This document shows, piece by piece, positions 1-7,181 of a DNA stretch of 25,738 nt. Source of the stretch: Candidatus Naiadarchaeum limnaeum (GTDB lineage: Archaea; Undinarchaeota; Undinarchaeia; Undinarchaeales; Naiadarchaeaceae); assembly GCA_014189685.1 (NCBI GenBank), contig DVAB01000012.1, forward strand, positions 1-25,738. The letters run 5' to 3'. The translations under genes were made by a program, and so were the position numbers. Position 1 is the first letter of the stretch, and every line of letters starts with the position of its first letter. The notes under the pieces were generated by a model. That model saw nothing but the letters and a program-made list of their open reading frames with translations, ran no database searches and was not told where the DNA came from.

Positions 1-182
1 GCAGAAATATATGTGGATGGTTTATTAGATAAGTTATTTTTATTGAAAGAATTCTTTTCTATAATAGAAACACGGTGTAAGAGAAAGAGCAGAATAAAAA
101 TTAGTACTGCTATTAAAATTCGGTTTCTTTTATTGGATTTATTTTTAGATTCTAAGTTGATCTGATTAAACTCGAGGTTCAT
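1..182 (-). CDS. Membrane-anchored protein of unknown function, N-terminus only (3' part outside window)
   Basis: An open minus-strand frame runs from an ATG at 182 to the left edge with no stop, giving about 60 residues. It opens with a polar, Asn/Lys-rich stretch (MNLEFNQINLESKNKSNKR), then a hydrophobic segment at about residues 22-35 (ILIAVLIFILLFLL), then a polar Asn/Ser/Lys-rich region. This looks like a single N-terminal membrane anchor with the bulk of the protein on one side of the membrane. A TATA-like CTTTATAAG lies about 30 nt upstream, which fits a leaderless transcript starting at this ATG. No family is recognisable from so short a piece. Confidence 0.6.
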   Translation of the reverse strand, partial: MNLEFNQINLESKNKSNKRNRILIAVLIFILLFLLHRVSIIEKNSFNKNNLSNKPSTYIS

Positions 183-207
183 AATAAAAAGAAAGCGAAA
201 AGTGTTG

Positions 208-216
208 CTTATAAAG
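208..216 (-). promoter_or_regulatory. TATA box for the left-edge membrane protein
   Basis: On the minus strand the sequence CTTTATAAG is centred about 30 nt upstream of the ATG at 182. The spacing matches archaeal core promoters driving leaderless messages and the other promoters in this window. Confidence 0.5.
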
Positions 217-305
217 TTTTTTTAACTCTAGGATACTTGCTAGGGTTTATTTATTTTAATAAACAATATTTATAGGCACCTCAGTCACAAATAGAAGTAG
301 AAGGT

Positions 306-403
306 AGGCTGCTTCGCTTCAATTATAATACAGCGAATGCAGCCTCATAAGCGCCAGCCGATTATACAACCAACAAGAAGCTTCACAGTTATAACTGCGG
401 CTG
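306..403 (+). other. Two GC-rich stem-loops immediately upstream of tRNA-Thr
   Basis: Stem 1 pairs AGGCTGC (306-312) with GCAGCCT (339-345) and TCGCT (314-318) with AGCGA (332-336) around a 13-nt loop. Stem 2 pairs CAGCCG (355-360) with CGGCTG (398-403) and TTATA (362-366) with TATAA (390-394), ending one base before the tRNA. The block is clearly more GC-rich than its surroundings. A TATA-like AATATTTATAG at 265-275 could start a transcript near 296 that spans both stems and the tRNA. It may be a structured tRNA leader or a small RNA; no known RNA family is recognised. Confidence 0.45.
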
Positions 404-404
404 T

Positions 405-476
405 GCCTCTGTAGCTCAAGGGTAGAGCGTCTGTTTCGTAAACAGAAGGTTGTCGGTTCGAGTCCGGCCTGAGGCT
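405..476 (+). tRNA. tRNA-Thr (anticodon CGU)
   Basis: Complete cloverleaf. The acceptor stem GCCTCTG pairs with CTGAGGC (469-475) with one T-T mismatch. The D stem is GCTC/GAGC. The anticodon stem TCTGT/ACAGA encloses the loop TTCGTAA, giving anticodon CGT at 437-439, which reads ACG. The T arm is GTCGG-TTCGAGT-CCGGC. The discriminator base is U, as in archaeal threonine tRNAs. CCA is not encoded and there is no intron. The stop codon of the convergent membrane-protein gene begins at the very next base. Confidence 0.93.
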
Positions 477-1505
477 CTATTTTTCTTCAAAATAGAGCAT
501 GCTCAGATAGCCAGCTGTTAGTCCAAAAATATAGTAAATGCCTCTAATCAGAAGTGTAGCTGCAATTGCACTAGCAACAGGAATTCCAAGTGTTGTTGCA
601 AAAGCTACCATTAGAATTTCGACAATTCCTGCGCCGCTGGGGATGAATAGCAAGAACCCTATCAAATCTGAAAGAGTTATCATAACAATTATGAAGTAAA
701 ATGGAATTTGCACACCCACTGCTTTAAACAGAAGCCAAGCCTGAAAGTAAAATATAAACCAGTATAAAAATGAAAGAAAAACCCCCTCTGCCCATAATAC
801 TTTGTTTTTACTCAGTACAACAACTTTATTAAAAAAATGTTTAATTAAGCCATATATGTGGGCATAAAAAAGGTTGTATGTTTTGTATTTTTTACTCAGC
901 CGCGTGTGTTTCAGCTTGTAAAAATATGGCAAGATTTTTGAAATAATGCGCATCATAAAATGTATTCCGCGTTTTTCATGGTAAAACGCATGAAAGAGCA
1001 GGTAGCTTAGAGTCAAAACAATGAAAAATGCACCGGCCATCGCTATCATTAGCCAAGATGGAAGGCTTAATTTAAAAAAAGCAAACACAAATGAAAAGAA
1101 TGCGAAGAATAGAAAGGCTATTAAATTATAAACGCGCTCAAGCAAAATTGTTGTCAGACTTGTATCAGTCTTATATCCCAGCTTTTCTAAGTAAAAAACT
1201 CTTAAAGGCTCGCCCCCAATTCTTGAGCCGGGGGAGACAACATCGCCAAAATTTCCTATAAATAAAATGAGCCACAGTGTCCAGAAATCTACTTTTTGCC
1301 GGACAAAATTAAAAACAATTTTCCATTTCAAATTCCAGAAAAAGGACATCGCAACCTGCAAAAAAACCGCCGCTAGAATTAACCTTTTATTTGCAGATGC
1401 AAAAACTTCTGACAAATTTGTTGTTCCAATAAATTTAAACAACAGAATCGCTGCTATAATTCCGACTACTATGACAAGTATCGAATGTGTATGCTCTTTA
1501 TGCAT
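477..1505 (-). CDS. YbhN/UPF0104-type integral membrane protein (LPG synthase TM-domain family)
   Basis: 342 residues with about eight hydrophobic membrane segments. The family signature is visible: NLKWK at 58-62, the SPGSRIGGEPLR loop at 91-102, and a late glycine-rich FIPSGAGIVE loop. This matches the lysylphosphatidylglycerol-synthase membrane-domain family (UPF0104, PF03706-like), which in archaea often sits with glycan or lipid genes and is annotated as a flippase-like protein; the substrate is unknown. It is a paralogue of the protein at 4915-5955, sharing the GGEPxR and WKxxx motifs. The ATG at 1505 lies about 23 nt from a TATA element shared with the divergent DUF192 gene. Its stop codon abuts the tRNA-Thr gene with no spacer, leaving no room for a conventional terminator. 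Confidence 0.85.
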   Translation of the reverse strand: MHKEHTHSILVIVVGIIAAILLFKFIGTTNLSEVFASANKRLILAAVFLQVAMSFFWNLKWKIVFNFVRQKVDFWTLWLILFIGNFGDVVSPGSRIGGEPLRVFYLEKLGYKTDTSLTTILLERVYNLIAFLFFAFFSFVFAFFKLSLPSWLMIAMAGAFFIVLTLSYLLFHAFYHEKRGIHFMMRIISKILPYFYKLKHTRLSKKYKTYNLFYAHIYGLIKHFFNKVVVLSKNKVLWAEGVFLSFLYWFIFYFQAWLLFKAVGVQIPFYFIIVMITLSDLIGFLLFIPSGAGIVEILMVAFATTLGIPVASAIAATLLIRGIYYIFGLTAGYLSMLYFEEK

Positions 1506-1517
1506 TGTTATGCGATA

Positions 1518-1540
1518 GAAACTATTTAATTAGGTACCTA
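1518..1540. promoter_or_regulatory. Divergent core promoter with palindrome TAGGTACCTA
   Basis: GAAACTATTTA at 1518-1528 supplies a BRE-like GAAAC and a TATA-like TATTTA about 28 nt ahead of the DUF192 ATG (1556). Read on the other strand, TAATTAAATAG lies about 23 nt ahead of the ATG at 1505. A perfect 10-bp palindrome, TAGGTACCTA, occupies 1531-1540 beside it and could be an operator. The same 11-mer GAAACTATTTA recurs at 13350-13360. Confidence 0.5.
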
Positions 1541-1555
1541 TTAAAAGTTCTGCTC

Positions 1556-1894
1556 ATGGGAAAAAAAGCCAAAATAAAAGGTAAAATGTGTGAAGTTGAG
1601 GCAGAACGAGCTAAATCTTTGAGCAGAAAAGTGCTTGGCTTGATTTTAGAGCGCAAAATATATCCGCTTTTGTTCGAATTTACGCATGAAAGAAGGTGGA
1701 GTTTTCATACATTTTTAGTTATAAAACCGATTGATTTTTTATTTATAGATAAAAATAAGCGGGTTGTTGAAATAAAATGCAGAGTGCGGCCATTTAACTT
1801 CTCAATAAAGCCGCAAAAACCAGTTAAGTATGTTCTTGAGCTTCCAGAGGGAATGGGACATTTATTTAGAGTCGGGGAAAAATTAAAATTTTAA
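1556..1894 (+). CDS. DUF192 family protein
   Basis: 112 residues from the ATG at 1556. The frame is open further upstream, but this start lies 28 nt after a TATA element, as expected for a leaderless message, and the upstream residues do not look like the family. The protein follows the DUF192 pattern: an N-terminal strand with ERAKSLSRKVLG, then LLFEFTHERRWSFHTFLVIKP, the PIDFLFIDKNKRVVEI core, and a C-terminal YVLELPEGM...VGEKL close. DUF192 proteins are small beta-rich domains of unknown function. No signal peptide is present, so this one is probably cytoplasmic. Its stop codon is directly followed by the end of the convergent coiled-coil gene. Confidence 0.8.
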   Translation: MGKKAKIKGKMCEVEAERAKSLSRKVLGLILERKIYPLLFEFTHERRWSFHTFLVIKPIDFLFIDKNKRVVEIKCRVRPFNFSIKPQKPVKYVLELPEGMGHLFRVGEKLKF

Positions 1895-2593
1895 TTACCA
1901 CGGCTTTTTGATTTCTGTTTTTTGATAAGTAGGCCTTGGGAAATCATGATAGGATGGGGCTTTCTTTCCCTCAGCTGCCTTTTGTTTTGTGGCCTCTGCC
2001 AAATTTTTAAGCTCTTCATGCAGAGCGTGCATTTCATCTTGAATACCAGATATATTTGAGCGCAGATTCTGAATCTCGGAGCTTAGTTGCGCAGTTGGTT
2101 TATGGACAACAACTTTTTTTAAATCTTTTTGCAAATCAGTAATTTCTGTCTTGATCTTTTCTTTCTGTTGCTGTTTCTTTCGCTCTTCAACAATTGCCTT
2201 TAAGCGGCCTGTTTCAGGCATGTGAGAGAGCAGTTTGTTTAACAAGTCGCGTGTTGTATCTAATTGTTCTTTCCATCTCTGGGTTTCTTTGCGCTGATTT
2301 TCTTCAACAGTTGAAAGATTTATTAAAATTTCTCCCATTTTTTCAAGAGAAGCGAAAAGAATGTGAAGGTCAGAAACTATTCTATCATATTCCTCAACTT
2401 TCATAAAGAGCGGGAGTTTTGCGACCTCCTGAGTTGAAAGAGTTGGTTTTTGTGGATGCAGCGGTGGCATTCCAGGGATTGGGGGTGGGGGAGGTAGCTG
2501 AGGTTTTACAGCAGAGGAAGGCATTGGCATTATAGCGGTTGGCCTCTGTATTGTTGGAGGCAGCATTGCAGGTGTGGCTATCGGATCTGGCAT
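1895..2593 (-). CDS. Proline-rich coiled-coil protein of unknown function
   Basis: 232 residues from the ATG at 2593. Residues 1-50 are rich in Pro, Met and Ala with a PPPPP run at 34-38. Residues from about 65 to 215 form long heptad-like, charged helices (EKMGEILINLSTVEEN, IVEERKKQQQKEKIK, QDEMHALHEELKNLAEATK) expected to be coiled coils. There is no membrane segment and no enzyme motif. The reading frame stays open and protein-like for 17 codons upstream of this ATG (EEELLEEIKKETAELSD) but contains no start codon before a TAA at 2645-2647, so the true N-terminus is uncertain. A structural or scaffolding role is plausible; no family is recognised. Confidence 0.7.
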   Translation of the reverse strand: MPDPIATPAMLPPTIQRPTAIMPMPSSAVKPQLPPPPPIPGMPPLHPQKPTLSTQEVAKLPLFMKVEEYDRIVSDLHILFASLEKMGEILINLSTVEENQRKETQRWKEQLDTTRDLLNKLLSHMPETGRLKAIVEERKKQQQKEKIKTEITDLQKDLKKVVVHKPTAQLSSEIQNLRSNISGIQDEMHALHEELKNLAEATKQKAAEGKKAPSYHDFPRPTYQKTEIKKPW

Positions 2594-2692
2594 ATCACTG
2601 AGTTCAGCAGTCTCTTTTTTAATCTCCTCTAAGAGTTCTTCTTCTTAATATTCGCCCGTGTTCTTTTTCCAGGGGAGTTCCAGATGTATCAA
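2594..2692 (-). pseudogene. Possible N-terminal extension of the coiled-coil gene, interrupted by in-frame TAA
   Basis: In the frame of the downstream gene, a TTG at 2690-2692 is followed by 14 codons (IHLELPWKKNTGEY), a TAA at 2645-2647, and then 17 further codons (EEELLEEIKKETAELSD) running straight into the ATG at 2593. The TTG sits about 25 nt downstream of a good TATA box, the spacing seen for other starts here. Either the gene begins at TTG and carries a nonsense mutation or sequence error, or this is a short leader ORF followed by reinitiation. TAA ends other genes in the window, so a recoded TAA is unlikely. Confidence 0.4.
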
Positions 2693-2712
2693 AAAAAGGT
2701 AGGGCTGTGGGC

Positions 2713-2722
2713 TTTATAAATT
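2713..2722 (-). promoter_or_regulatory. TATA box for the coiled-coil gene
   Basis: TTTATAAAGC on the minus strand, within an AAATTTATAAAG context, is centred about 25 nt upstream of the TTG at 2692 and about 124 nt upstream of the ATG at 2593. It predicts a transcript start near 2690. The message would therefore include the interrupted upstream frame. Confidence 0.5.
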
Positions 2723-2730
2723 TAGCCTTT

Positions 2731-3066
2731 TTATTTCGGACGCTCGTACTTTTCAAAAACAGCCAAAAATTTCATTTCCTTTTTTGAATTGTTGTAAACA
2801 CGATGGAAAGCTCCGAGCGGAATTGTAACAACATCGCCTTTTTCAAATTTAAAACGCTCCGCATCTATTTCCATTTCTCCGTTTCCCTCAAGGCACATAT
2901 AAACCTCCTCAATATTCTCATGCTTGGGCCCCCGTGTTTCTTTTCCTGCGCGCAATTCTGTTAGAGAATCTGTTAAGTGCTCTAATTTTAAATCATACAC
3001 ATTATAGCGCTCGTTGCTCAGAGCGAGCTCTGCGATTTCCTTGAAAGTTTGTGGAGTGAATTTCAT
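2731..3066 (-). CDS. Small single-domain cupin
   Basis: 111 residues forming one cupin barrel. Motif 1 reads KHENIEEVYMCLEGNGEMEI (residues 48-67) and motif 2 reads GDVVTIPLGAFHRVYN (77-92), giving H49, a glutamate at 53/54 and H88 as visible candidate metal ligands. The first histidine of the usual HxH pair is replaced (P-K-H), so metal binding may be altered. Stand-alone cupins of this size include sugar-phosphate isomerases, dioxygenases and ligand-binding proteins; the substrate cannot be told. The gene follows DUF2070 on the same strand after a 34-bp gap and probably has its own promoter. Confidence 0.82.
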   Translation of the reverse strand: MKFTPQTFKEIAELALSNERYNVYDLKLEHLTDSLTELRAGKETRGPKHENIEEVYMCLEGNGEMEIDAERFKFEKGDVVTIPLGAFHRVYNNSKKEMKFLAVFEKYERPK

Positions 3067-3088
3067 GTAAAGTGAGTGGGATTAATGC

Positions 3089-3099
3089 CTATTTATTTC
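3089..3099 (-). promoter_or_regulatory. TATA box for the cupin gene
   Basis: GAAATAAATAG on the minus strand is centred about 28 nt upstream of the cupin ATG at 3066. It abuts the stop codon of the DUF2070 gene, so the cupin may be transcribed independently as a leaderless message. Confidence 0.4.
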
Positions 3100-3100
3100 T

Positions 3101-4858
3101 TTATATTTGTAACTGCAAAACAACATAGGCTGCAAATAAAAACGCAATAAACAGTGAAAGCCCAAGGAATTTTGCAAATGGGATTAGTGAATGGGCTGTT
3201 GCTATTAACTGATGAAATGTTTTTTCACCAAAAACCTTTGTTTCTATTTCAGCATAGGAATAGCTTGCTCTTGCTTTTTCTAAATTGGAAATTGATTTCT
3301 GGGCAAGGGAAATAATTTCATTTTCCAAAATTTCCGCGCCGCGCAATCCGATCTGCCCGTACATTTTTACCACAAAATCCCCCAAATGCGTATCTGTAGT
3401 CACAACTTCTGCAATGTTAAAACCAATTGATTTTAATTTTTTGAGCGCATTTTCTCTAAACTCTGGAACAAGATTATTAGTGTCAAGAACTACAATTGCC
3501 ACCTTCTGGTTTGAAATTTCAAAAGCAAGTATTCTTATGCCCTTCACTCCATGATCCAAAAACTCTTTTTCAGAATTTATGAGAGAGAATTTAAAAGAAT
3601 ATTGTTTTTCTTTGTCAAGTTTTTTCTTTGACAAGTCTATTGCTGAGATTAAATTAGAAATCCTTTTATCCCCAAAACCAATTGCTTCGCTTTCATCTTC
3701 TTCTAGTGAGAAGGAATTGTGCGCGTCAATAAAAATTGCATTTTTTGAAAACTTTTCCAGAAGTGTTAATCCAACTGCGGGCACAATATCCTCAGTAACT
3801 TTGGGGGCAAAGGTTGAGATAAAGAAATATTTGTTTCCAATTTTTTGGGCGAGCAACTTGACTCCTTTGAACTCTAGATTTATGAATTTTGTGCATTTAG
3901 AAGAGTTACCAGAAAATTTTCTGCCATTTAATAAAAGTGAAATTATTTTTGAAAGAGATTTACCTAGAAAGACAGGATTAAGGGAATGGTCAACATATGT
4001 GTGCAAAAAAACAGCGTTTGAAAATTTCTTTTTTAATTTGCTGACAAGGGCACTTGGCAATTTTCCGCCTATGCTCTCAACAGGCCCTGGGTGGAGCCAT
4101 GGAATTGCGAGTAAATATTTGTTTTTTCTTGTTTCAAATTTAATTGCTTGATTCGGAACGCTGACATTTTTCCCAATTGCTTTGAATGGATTTCTGTTTA
4201 TTTGCTCAGGGGCTACGTATTCCAAAATCGCAAAAGATAGTAAATCAAAAGTTGCAATTCCCAATGTTCGCTTAAATGGGGCATCTGTGAGTTTGATAAA
4301 AAGCCATACCAATAAAAATGAGATCAAAACTAGAATCAAAAATCTCCCCAATATTCTAAATGTGACTGCTCTAAAAGAGTAGAGGATTATTGCTGAAAAA
4401 AACAGATAACCCGCTGATGGGATAAAAGCACGATAGAGTGATAGCGAACCGACAGCAGCATATACCAGTATATGCAGAATGAAAACTGCTGCCAGTCCGA
4501 CAAATAAAATTTCTAGTGAGTTCCAAATCTTGAAAGCATAATAGTTGTCAACAAAAGATACGAAAGCTAAAAGGGCTGCAATTGCGAACATTGATACGGT
4601 TGATAAAAAGTAAGAATGGTTTTCTTTAAAAGTTCCACCCAATTTTTGAACAATTCGCCAGGAGAATATTGAAGTCAAAATTGCTGGCACAAAAAGAAAT
4701 ATAAAAAATCCGGTTTTGGAGAATATATCATTTCCTGCAATTGGAAATAATAGAGCAGAAACAAGCATCACTATTATAACATGTTTTGTGGGGGGGCATC
4801 TAAAGAAGTATCTAGTCAGTGCTGCAATTCTGCTCACGCCCCCGATTGTGTTTGTCAT
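3101..4858 (-). CDS. DUF2070 family membrane protein
   Basis: 585 residues from the ATG at 4858. The N-terminal third is a bundle of about six membrane helices. It is followed by a soluble domain containing WLHPGPVESIGGKLPSALV (about residues 254-272), HTYVDHSLNP, FIDAHNS and VVTTDTHLGD, and the protein ends with one more membrane helix. The order and the repeated His/Asp motifs match the archaeal DUF2070 family. They suggest a metal-dependent enzymatic site on a membrane platform; the activity is not established. An upstream in-frame TTG at 4876 would add six residues but lies only about 10 nt from the TATA box, whereas the ATG at 4858 is about 28 nt away and is preferred. Confidence 0.82.
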   Translation of the reverse strand: MTNTIGGVSRIAALTRYFFRCPPTKHVIIVMLVSALLFPIAGNDIFSKTGFFIFLFVPAILTSIFSWRIVQKLGGTFKENHSYFLSTVSMFAIAALLAFVSFVDNYYAFKIWNSLEILFVGLAAVFILHILVYAAVGSLSLYRAFIPSAGYLFFSAIILYSFRAVTFRILGRFLILVLISFLLVWLFIKLTDAPFKRTLGIATFDLLSFAILEYVAPEQINRNPFKAIGKNVSVPNQAIKFETRKNKYLLAIPWLHPGPVESIGGKLPSALVSKLKKKFSNAVFLHTYVDHSLNPVFLGKSLSKIISLLLNGRKFSGNSSKCTKFINLEFKGVKLLAQKIGNKYFFISTFAPKVTEDIVPAVGLTLLEKFSKNAIFIDAHNSFSLEEDESEAIGFGDKRISNLISAIDLSKKKLDKEKQYSFKFSLINSEKEFLDHGVKGIRILAFEISNQKVAIVVLDTNNLVPEFRENALKKLKSIGFNIAEVVTTDTHLGDFVVKMYGQIGLRGAEILENEIISLAQKSISNLEKARASYSYAEIETKVFGEKTFHQLIATAHSLIPFAKFLGLSLFIAFLFAAYVVLQLQI

Positions 4859-4879
4859 GGCAGGTTTGTTTAACAAACA

Positions 4880-4895
4880 AAAGATAAATAACTTT
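4880..4895. promoter_or_regulatory. Bidirectional core promoter AGATAAATAACTTTTC
   Basis: AGATAAATAAC lies about 29 nt ahead of the plus-strand ATG (4915). Read on the opposite strand, GTTATTTATCT lies about 28 nt ahead of the minus-strand ATG (4858). One AT-rich element therefore seems to serve as the TATA box in both directions, both transcripts being leaderless. A 16-mer differing at one base occurs at 10860-10875. Confidence 0.6.
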
Positions 4896-4914
4896 TCTAG
4901 ATATAGTCTGTGCT

Positions 4915-5955
4915 ATGGTATTTTCAATTAAAAAGTATTTTGGGCTAAAAGAGGCCGTTCTTCTACTATTAGGAATTATAATATTTTTTATTGTATTAAG
5001 GCAGATAAAAATTGAAGAAGCTTTCCTTGCATTTCAGCGCACAAATCTGCAGATACTGCTGCTTTTTATTTCTATAAAAGTCGGCCAATACTTGCTTGGG
5101 AATTACAAGTGGAAAATTTTTGTTGATAGATTGAGGAAAGTGAGCTATACAAAGTTGCTGCCCGTGTATTTTAGCGGGATGATTGTAGATAATCTTGTCC
5201 CAGGGCCCGGCTTTGGTGGCGAACCTGTAAGAGCTTATTATTTAAGTAGATTAATAAAGAGGAGCACTGCAAAATGTTTTGCAACGGCACTCATGGATAG
5301 TATTGTTTTCTCAATCGCCCTCATAGGCTTTTTGATAATATCAATTGGCTATGTCTTCCTTTATGTAAAAATACCAATTATCAGAGTAGCTTTAAAGGTG
5401 ATAATAGTTGCGCTTGCAGCAGCGGGCGGTTTGTTTGTTTATTTCTTTTATAAAAAAGATGGAGCGCTATTTGACAAAACCTTGAAATTTATCTATCATT
5501 TTAGGCTGTTCAGGGCACTGCAAAAAAGGTTTTCTAAATATCTGCACTTTAGGGATTATGTCAGAAAGCAATTTTCAGAATTTATAGCAACTATGAAACT
5601 GCTTGGAGGGGATATATCCGCTTCTCTTTATTCAATTCTTATATCACTTGCAATAATTTTGCTTGATTTCTTTGGAGCCAAGATTCTAATTTCAAGTTTT
5701 GGAGAGCATATATCGTTTTTGAGCATAATGGTTATTATGACAGTTTCTGGATTCATAGGATACTATGCAGGGATACCTGGCGGAATAGGGGTTGCAGAGG
5801 GCAGCATGATTTTGCTATTTGTATTTTTTGGAATAAGTGTGGGCGTTGCAACTGCTGTAACTATAATAAGCAGAATAATTTTTTACATAATGACTTATGG
5901 CATCGGATACCTATCGTTTGTTTATATTAATTTAACAAAGTCGAGTGGCAATTGA
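4915..5955 (+). CDS. YbhN/UPF0104-type integral membrane protein (second copy)
   Basis: 346 residues with about eight membrane helices. The family loops are clear: GNYKWKIFV at 62-70, VPGPGFGGEPVRAYYLSR at 95-112 and a late GIPGGIGVAEG. It belongs to the same lysylphosphatidylglycerol-synthase membrane-domain family as the protein at 477-1505 and is a diverged paralogue. Here it directly precedes a Wzy-like polymerase, overlapping it at TGATG, which supports a role in moving or modifying a lipid-linked glycan; the substrate is not known. The start is set by the TATA element 29 nt upstream. Confidence 0.87.
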   Translation: MVFSIKKYFGLKEAVLLLLGIIIFFIVLRQIKIEEAFLAFQRTNLQILLLFISIKVGQYLLGNYKWKIFVDRLRKVSYTKLLPVYFSGMIVDNLVPGPGFGGEPVRAYYLSRLIKRSTAKCFATALMDSIVFSIALIGFLIISIGYVFLYVKIPIIRVALKVIIVALAAAGGLFVYFFYKKDGALFDKTLKFIYHFRLFRALQKRFSKYLHFRDYVRKQFSEFIATMKLLGGDISASLYSILISLAIILLDFFGAKILISSFGEHISFLSIMVIMTVSGFIGYYAGIPGGIGVAEGSMILLFVFFGISVGVATAVTIISRIIFYIMTYGIGYLSFVYINLTKSSGN

Positions 5956-7163
5956 TGAAAGAAACAAATTCAAAAATAGCAGATTTGTTTAAGCCACAAA
6001 GCTTTTTGCTATTCTATCTACTCTTTATTGTAATTGCAGCACTATCATTTTCAACTACGCTCCCCTTAAAAAAACCGAGCCTGCTAAGTTTTGTGATAAT
6101 TTTTATAACGTTTCCATTCTATTTGCTTGGGATAAAGCTCGGAAAGCATGTTTATGGGAAAAAAATCCCCGCGTTCATAAATTTTCTATATATTGGACTA
6201 CTAACAATTTTTTATGGGCTTGTACTTACAAACTTTTACAAATTTAACTTTTACCTTTCCTTGGCTTTATGCGCTGTTGCATTTTCGTTTATATACTTAG
6301 TTATTCTGAAGAAACTAGATATAATTACATCCGCAACAAAAGGTCCGTCATTTTTGTTTATAGTTGGCGCAGTATTTTTATTTATGGCATTTTTCCAAGA
6401 AAAAGGAATTCCGCTGTTAAATCCGGCATTAAAAGTAAATCTTCTCCACAACACCTTTTTTGGTATTTCGATGCTGATATTTATCTTCGGCTTTACACTC
6501 CTCATGCCACAAATTAAAGAAGATAAAAAATTCTTTCTAATTTTAATTATTGGAACTACACTATTTTTGTTGTCAGCATTCCGCGGCTCTATATTGGCAA
6601 TTTTTTTAACTGGCATCTTTATAGCGTATTATGCTAAAAAAGTAGATAACAAAAAGGTATTTTTGGCTCTTGTCGTAGCTTTCTTGCTGATTATATCAAT
6701 CGGATATTTAGCAAGGCCGCTTTTTGACCCACTAAATCTTTTTCTCTTTCGAGCTGGTTCAACACATGTTGTTTTTGATGACATAGTTCAGAAATCAATG
6801 CCATTTGGTTATACGCACGGAACTTTATTTTTCCAAGGAAATCCAAGAGATTTTGTTGGCCAAGAGATAGTTGGAAAGCAAGCAAATATAACATATACGA
6901 TTCTTGGTGCGGCTGTAATGGATTTTGGAATTATTGGAGCAGTTTTGTGGATGTTTTCGCTTGGAATGATTTTACAAATTGCATATACAAATATGCGAAT
7001 AAAAGGATTTGAAGGATTTTATCCGCTTTTGTTTTCTTTAAGTTTAATTTTCATAGAAATTGGAGCCGATCCTTTTTTCTTATTTTTCTTTTTTATATTC
7101 CTGATTTTTTATTTTGTAAAGAACACAAAAAATAGATATAAGCAGATGATTTATAAAAGTTAA
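5955..7163 (+). CDS. Wzy-like oligosaccharide repeat-unit polymerase
   Basis: 402 residues from the ATG at 5955, which overlaps the upstream stop (TGATG); an in-frame TTG one codon earlier is possible. Around eleven to twelve hydrophobic segments span almost the whole chain. Features typical of O-antigen-polymerase-type proteins are LLSAFRGSILAIFLTG in the middle and, near the end, TYTILGAAVMDFGIIGAVLWM, the conserved pattern of the last large loop and helix. Such proteins join lipid-linked repeat units on the outer face of the membrane. The call rests on topology and these two patches, so it is weaker than for the soluble enzymes. Translational coupling to the YbhN-type gene and the next-door epimerase support a glycan role. 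Confidence 0.7.
   Translation: MKETNSKIADLFKPQSFLLFYLLFIVIAALSFSTTLPLKKPSLLSFVIIFITFPFYLLGIKLGKHVYGKKIPAFINFLYIGLLTIFYGLVLTNFYKFNFYLSLALCAVAFSFIYLVILKKLDIITSATKGPSFLFIVGAVFLFMAFFQEKGIPLLNPALKVNLLHNTFFGISMLIFIFGFTLLMPQIKEDKKFFLILIIGTTLFLLSAFRGSILAIFLTGIFIAYYAKKVDNKKVFLALVVAFLLIISIGYLARPLFDPLNLFLFRAGSTHVVFDDIVQKSMPFGYTHGTLFFQGNPRDFVGQEIVGKQANITYTILGAAVMDFGIIGAVLWMFSLGMILQIAYTNMRIKGFEGFYPLLFSLSLIFIEIGADPFFLFFFFIFLIFYFVKNTKNRYKQMIYKS
7150..7159 (+). promoter_or_regulatory. TATA box for the epimerase gene
   Basis: TTTATAAAAG is centred about 27 nt upstream of the ATG at 7182 and lies inside the last codons of the upstream polymerase gene. The epimerase may thus have its own leaderless transcript in addition to any read-through. 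Confidence 0.5.
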
Positions 7164-7181
7164 AATTGTTGTAGATAGGTT

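Noticed and set aside
337-414. 25-codon ORF MQPHKRQ... running into tRNA-Thr
   Set aside because: It ends inside the tRNA and is better explained by the structured leader; there is no supporting start signal.
2645-2647. TAA as a recoded sense codon
   Set aside because: TAA is the normal stop of several genes here (for example at 1894, 8820 and 21339), so reassignment is unlikely; mutation, error or a leader ORF are simpler.
3579-4151. 190-codon plus-strand ORF opposite the DUF2070 gene
   Set aside because: It lies wholly antisense to a well-supported gene, has no recognisable motif, and its sequence reflects the codon pattern of the opposite strand.
4859-4876. TTG start for the DUF2070 protein
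   Set aside because: It is only about 10 nt from the TATA element, too close to be in the transcript; the ATG at 4858 fits the spacing.
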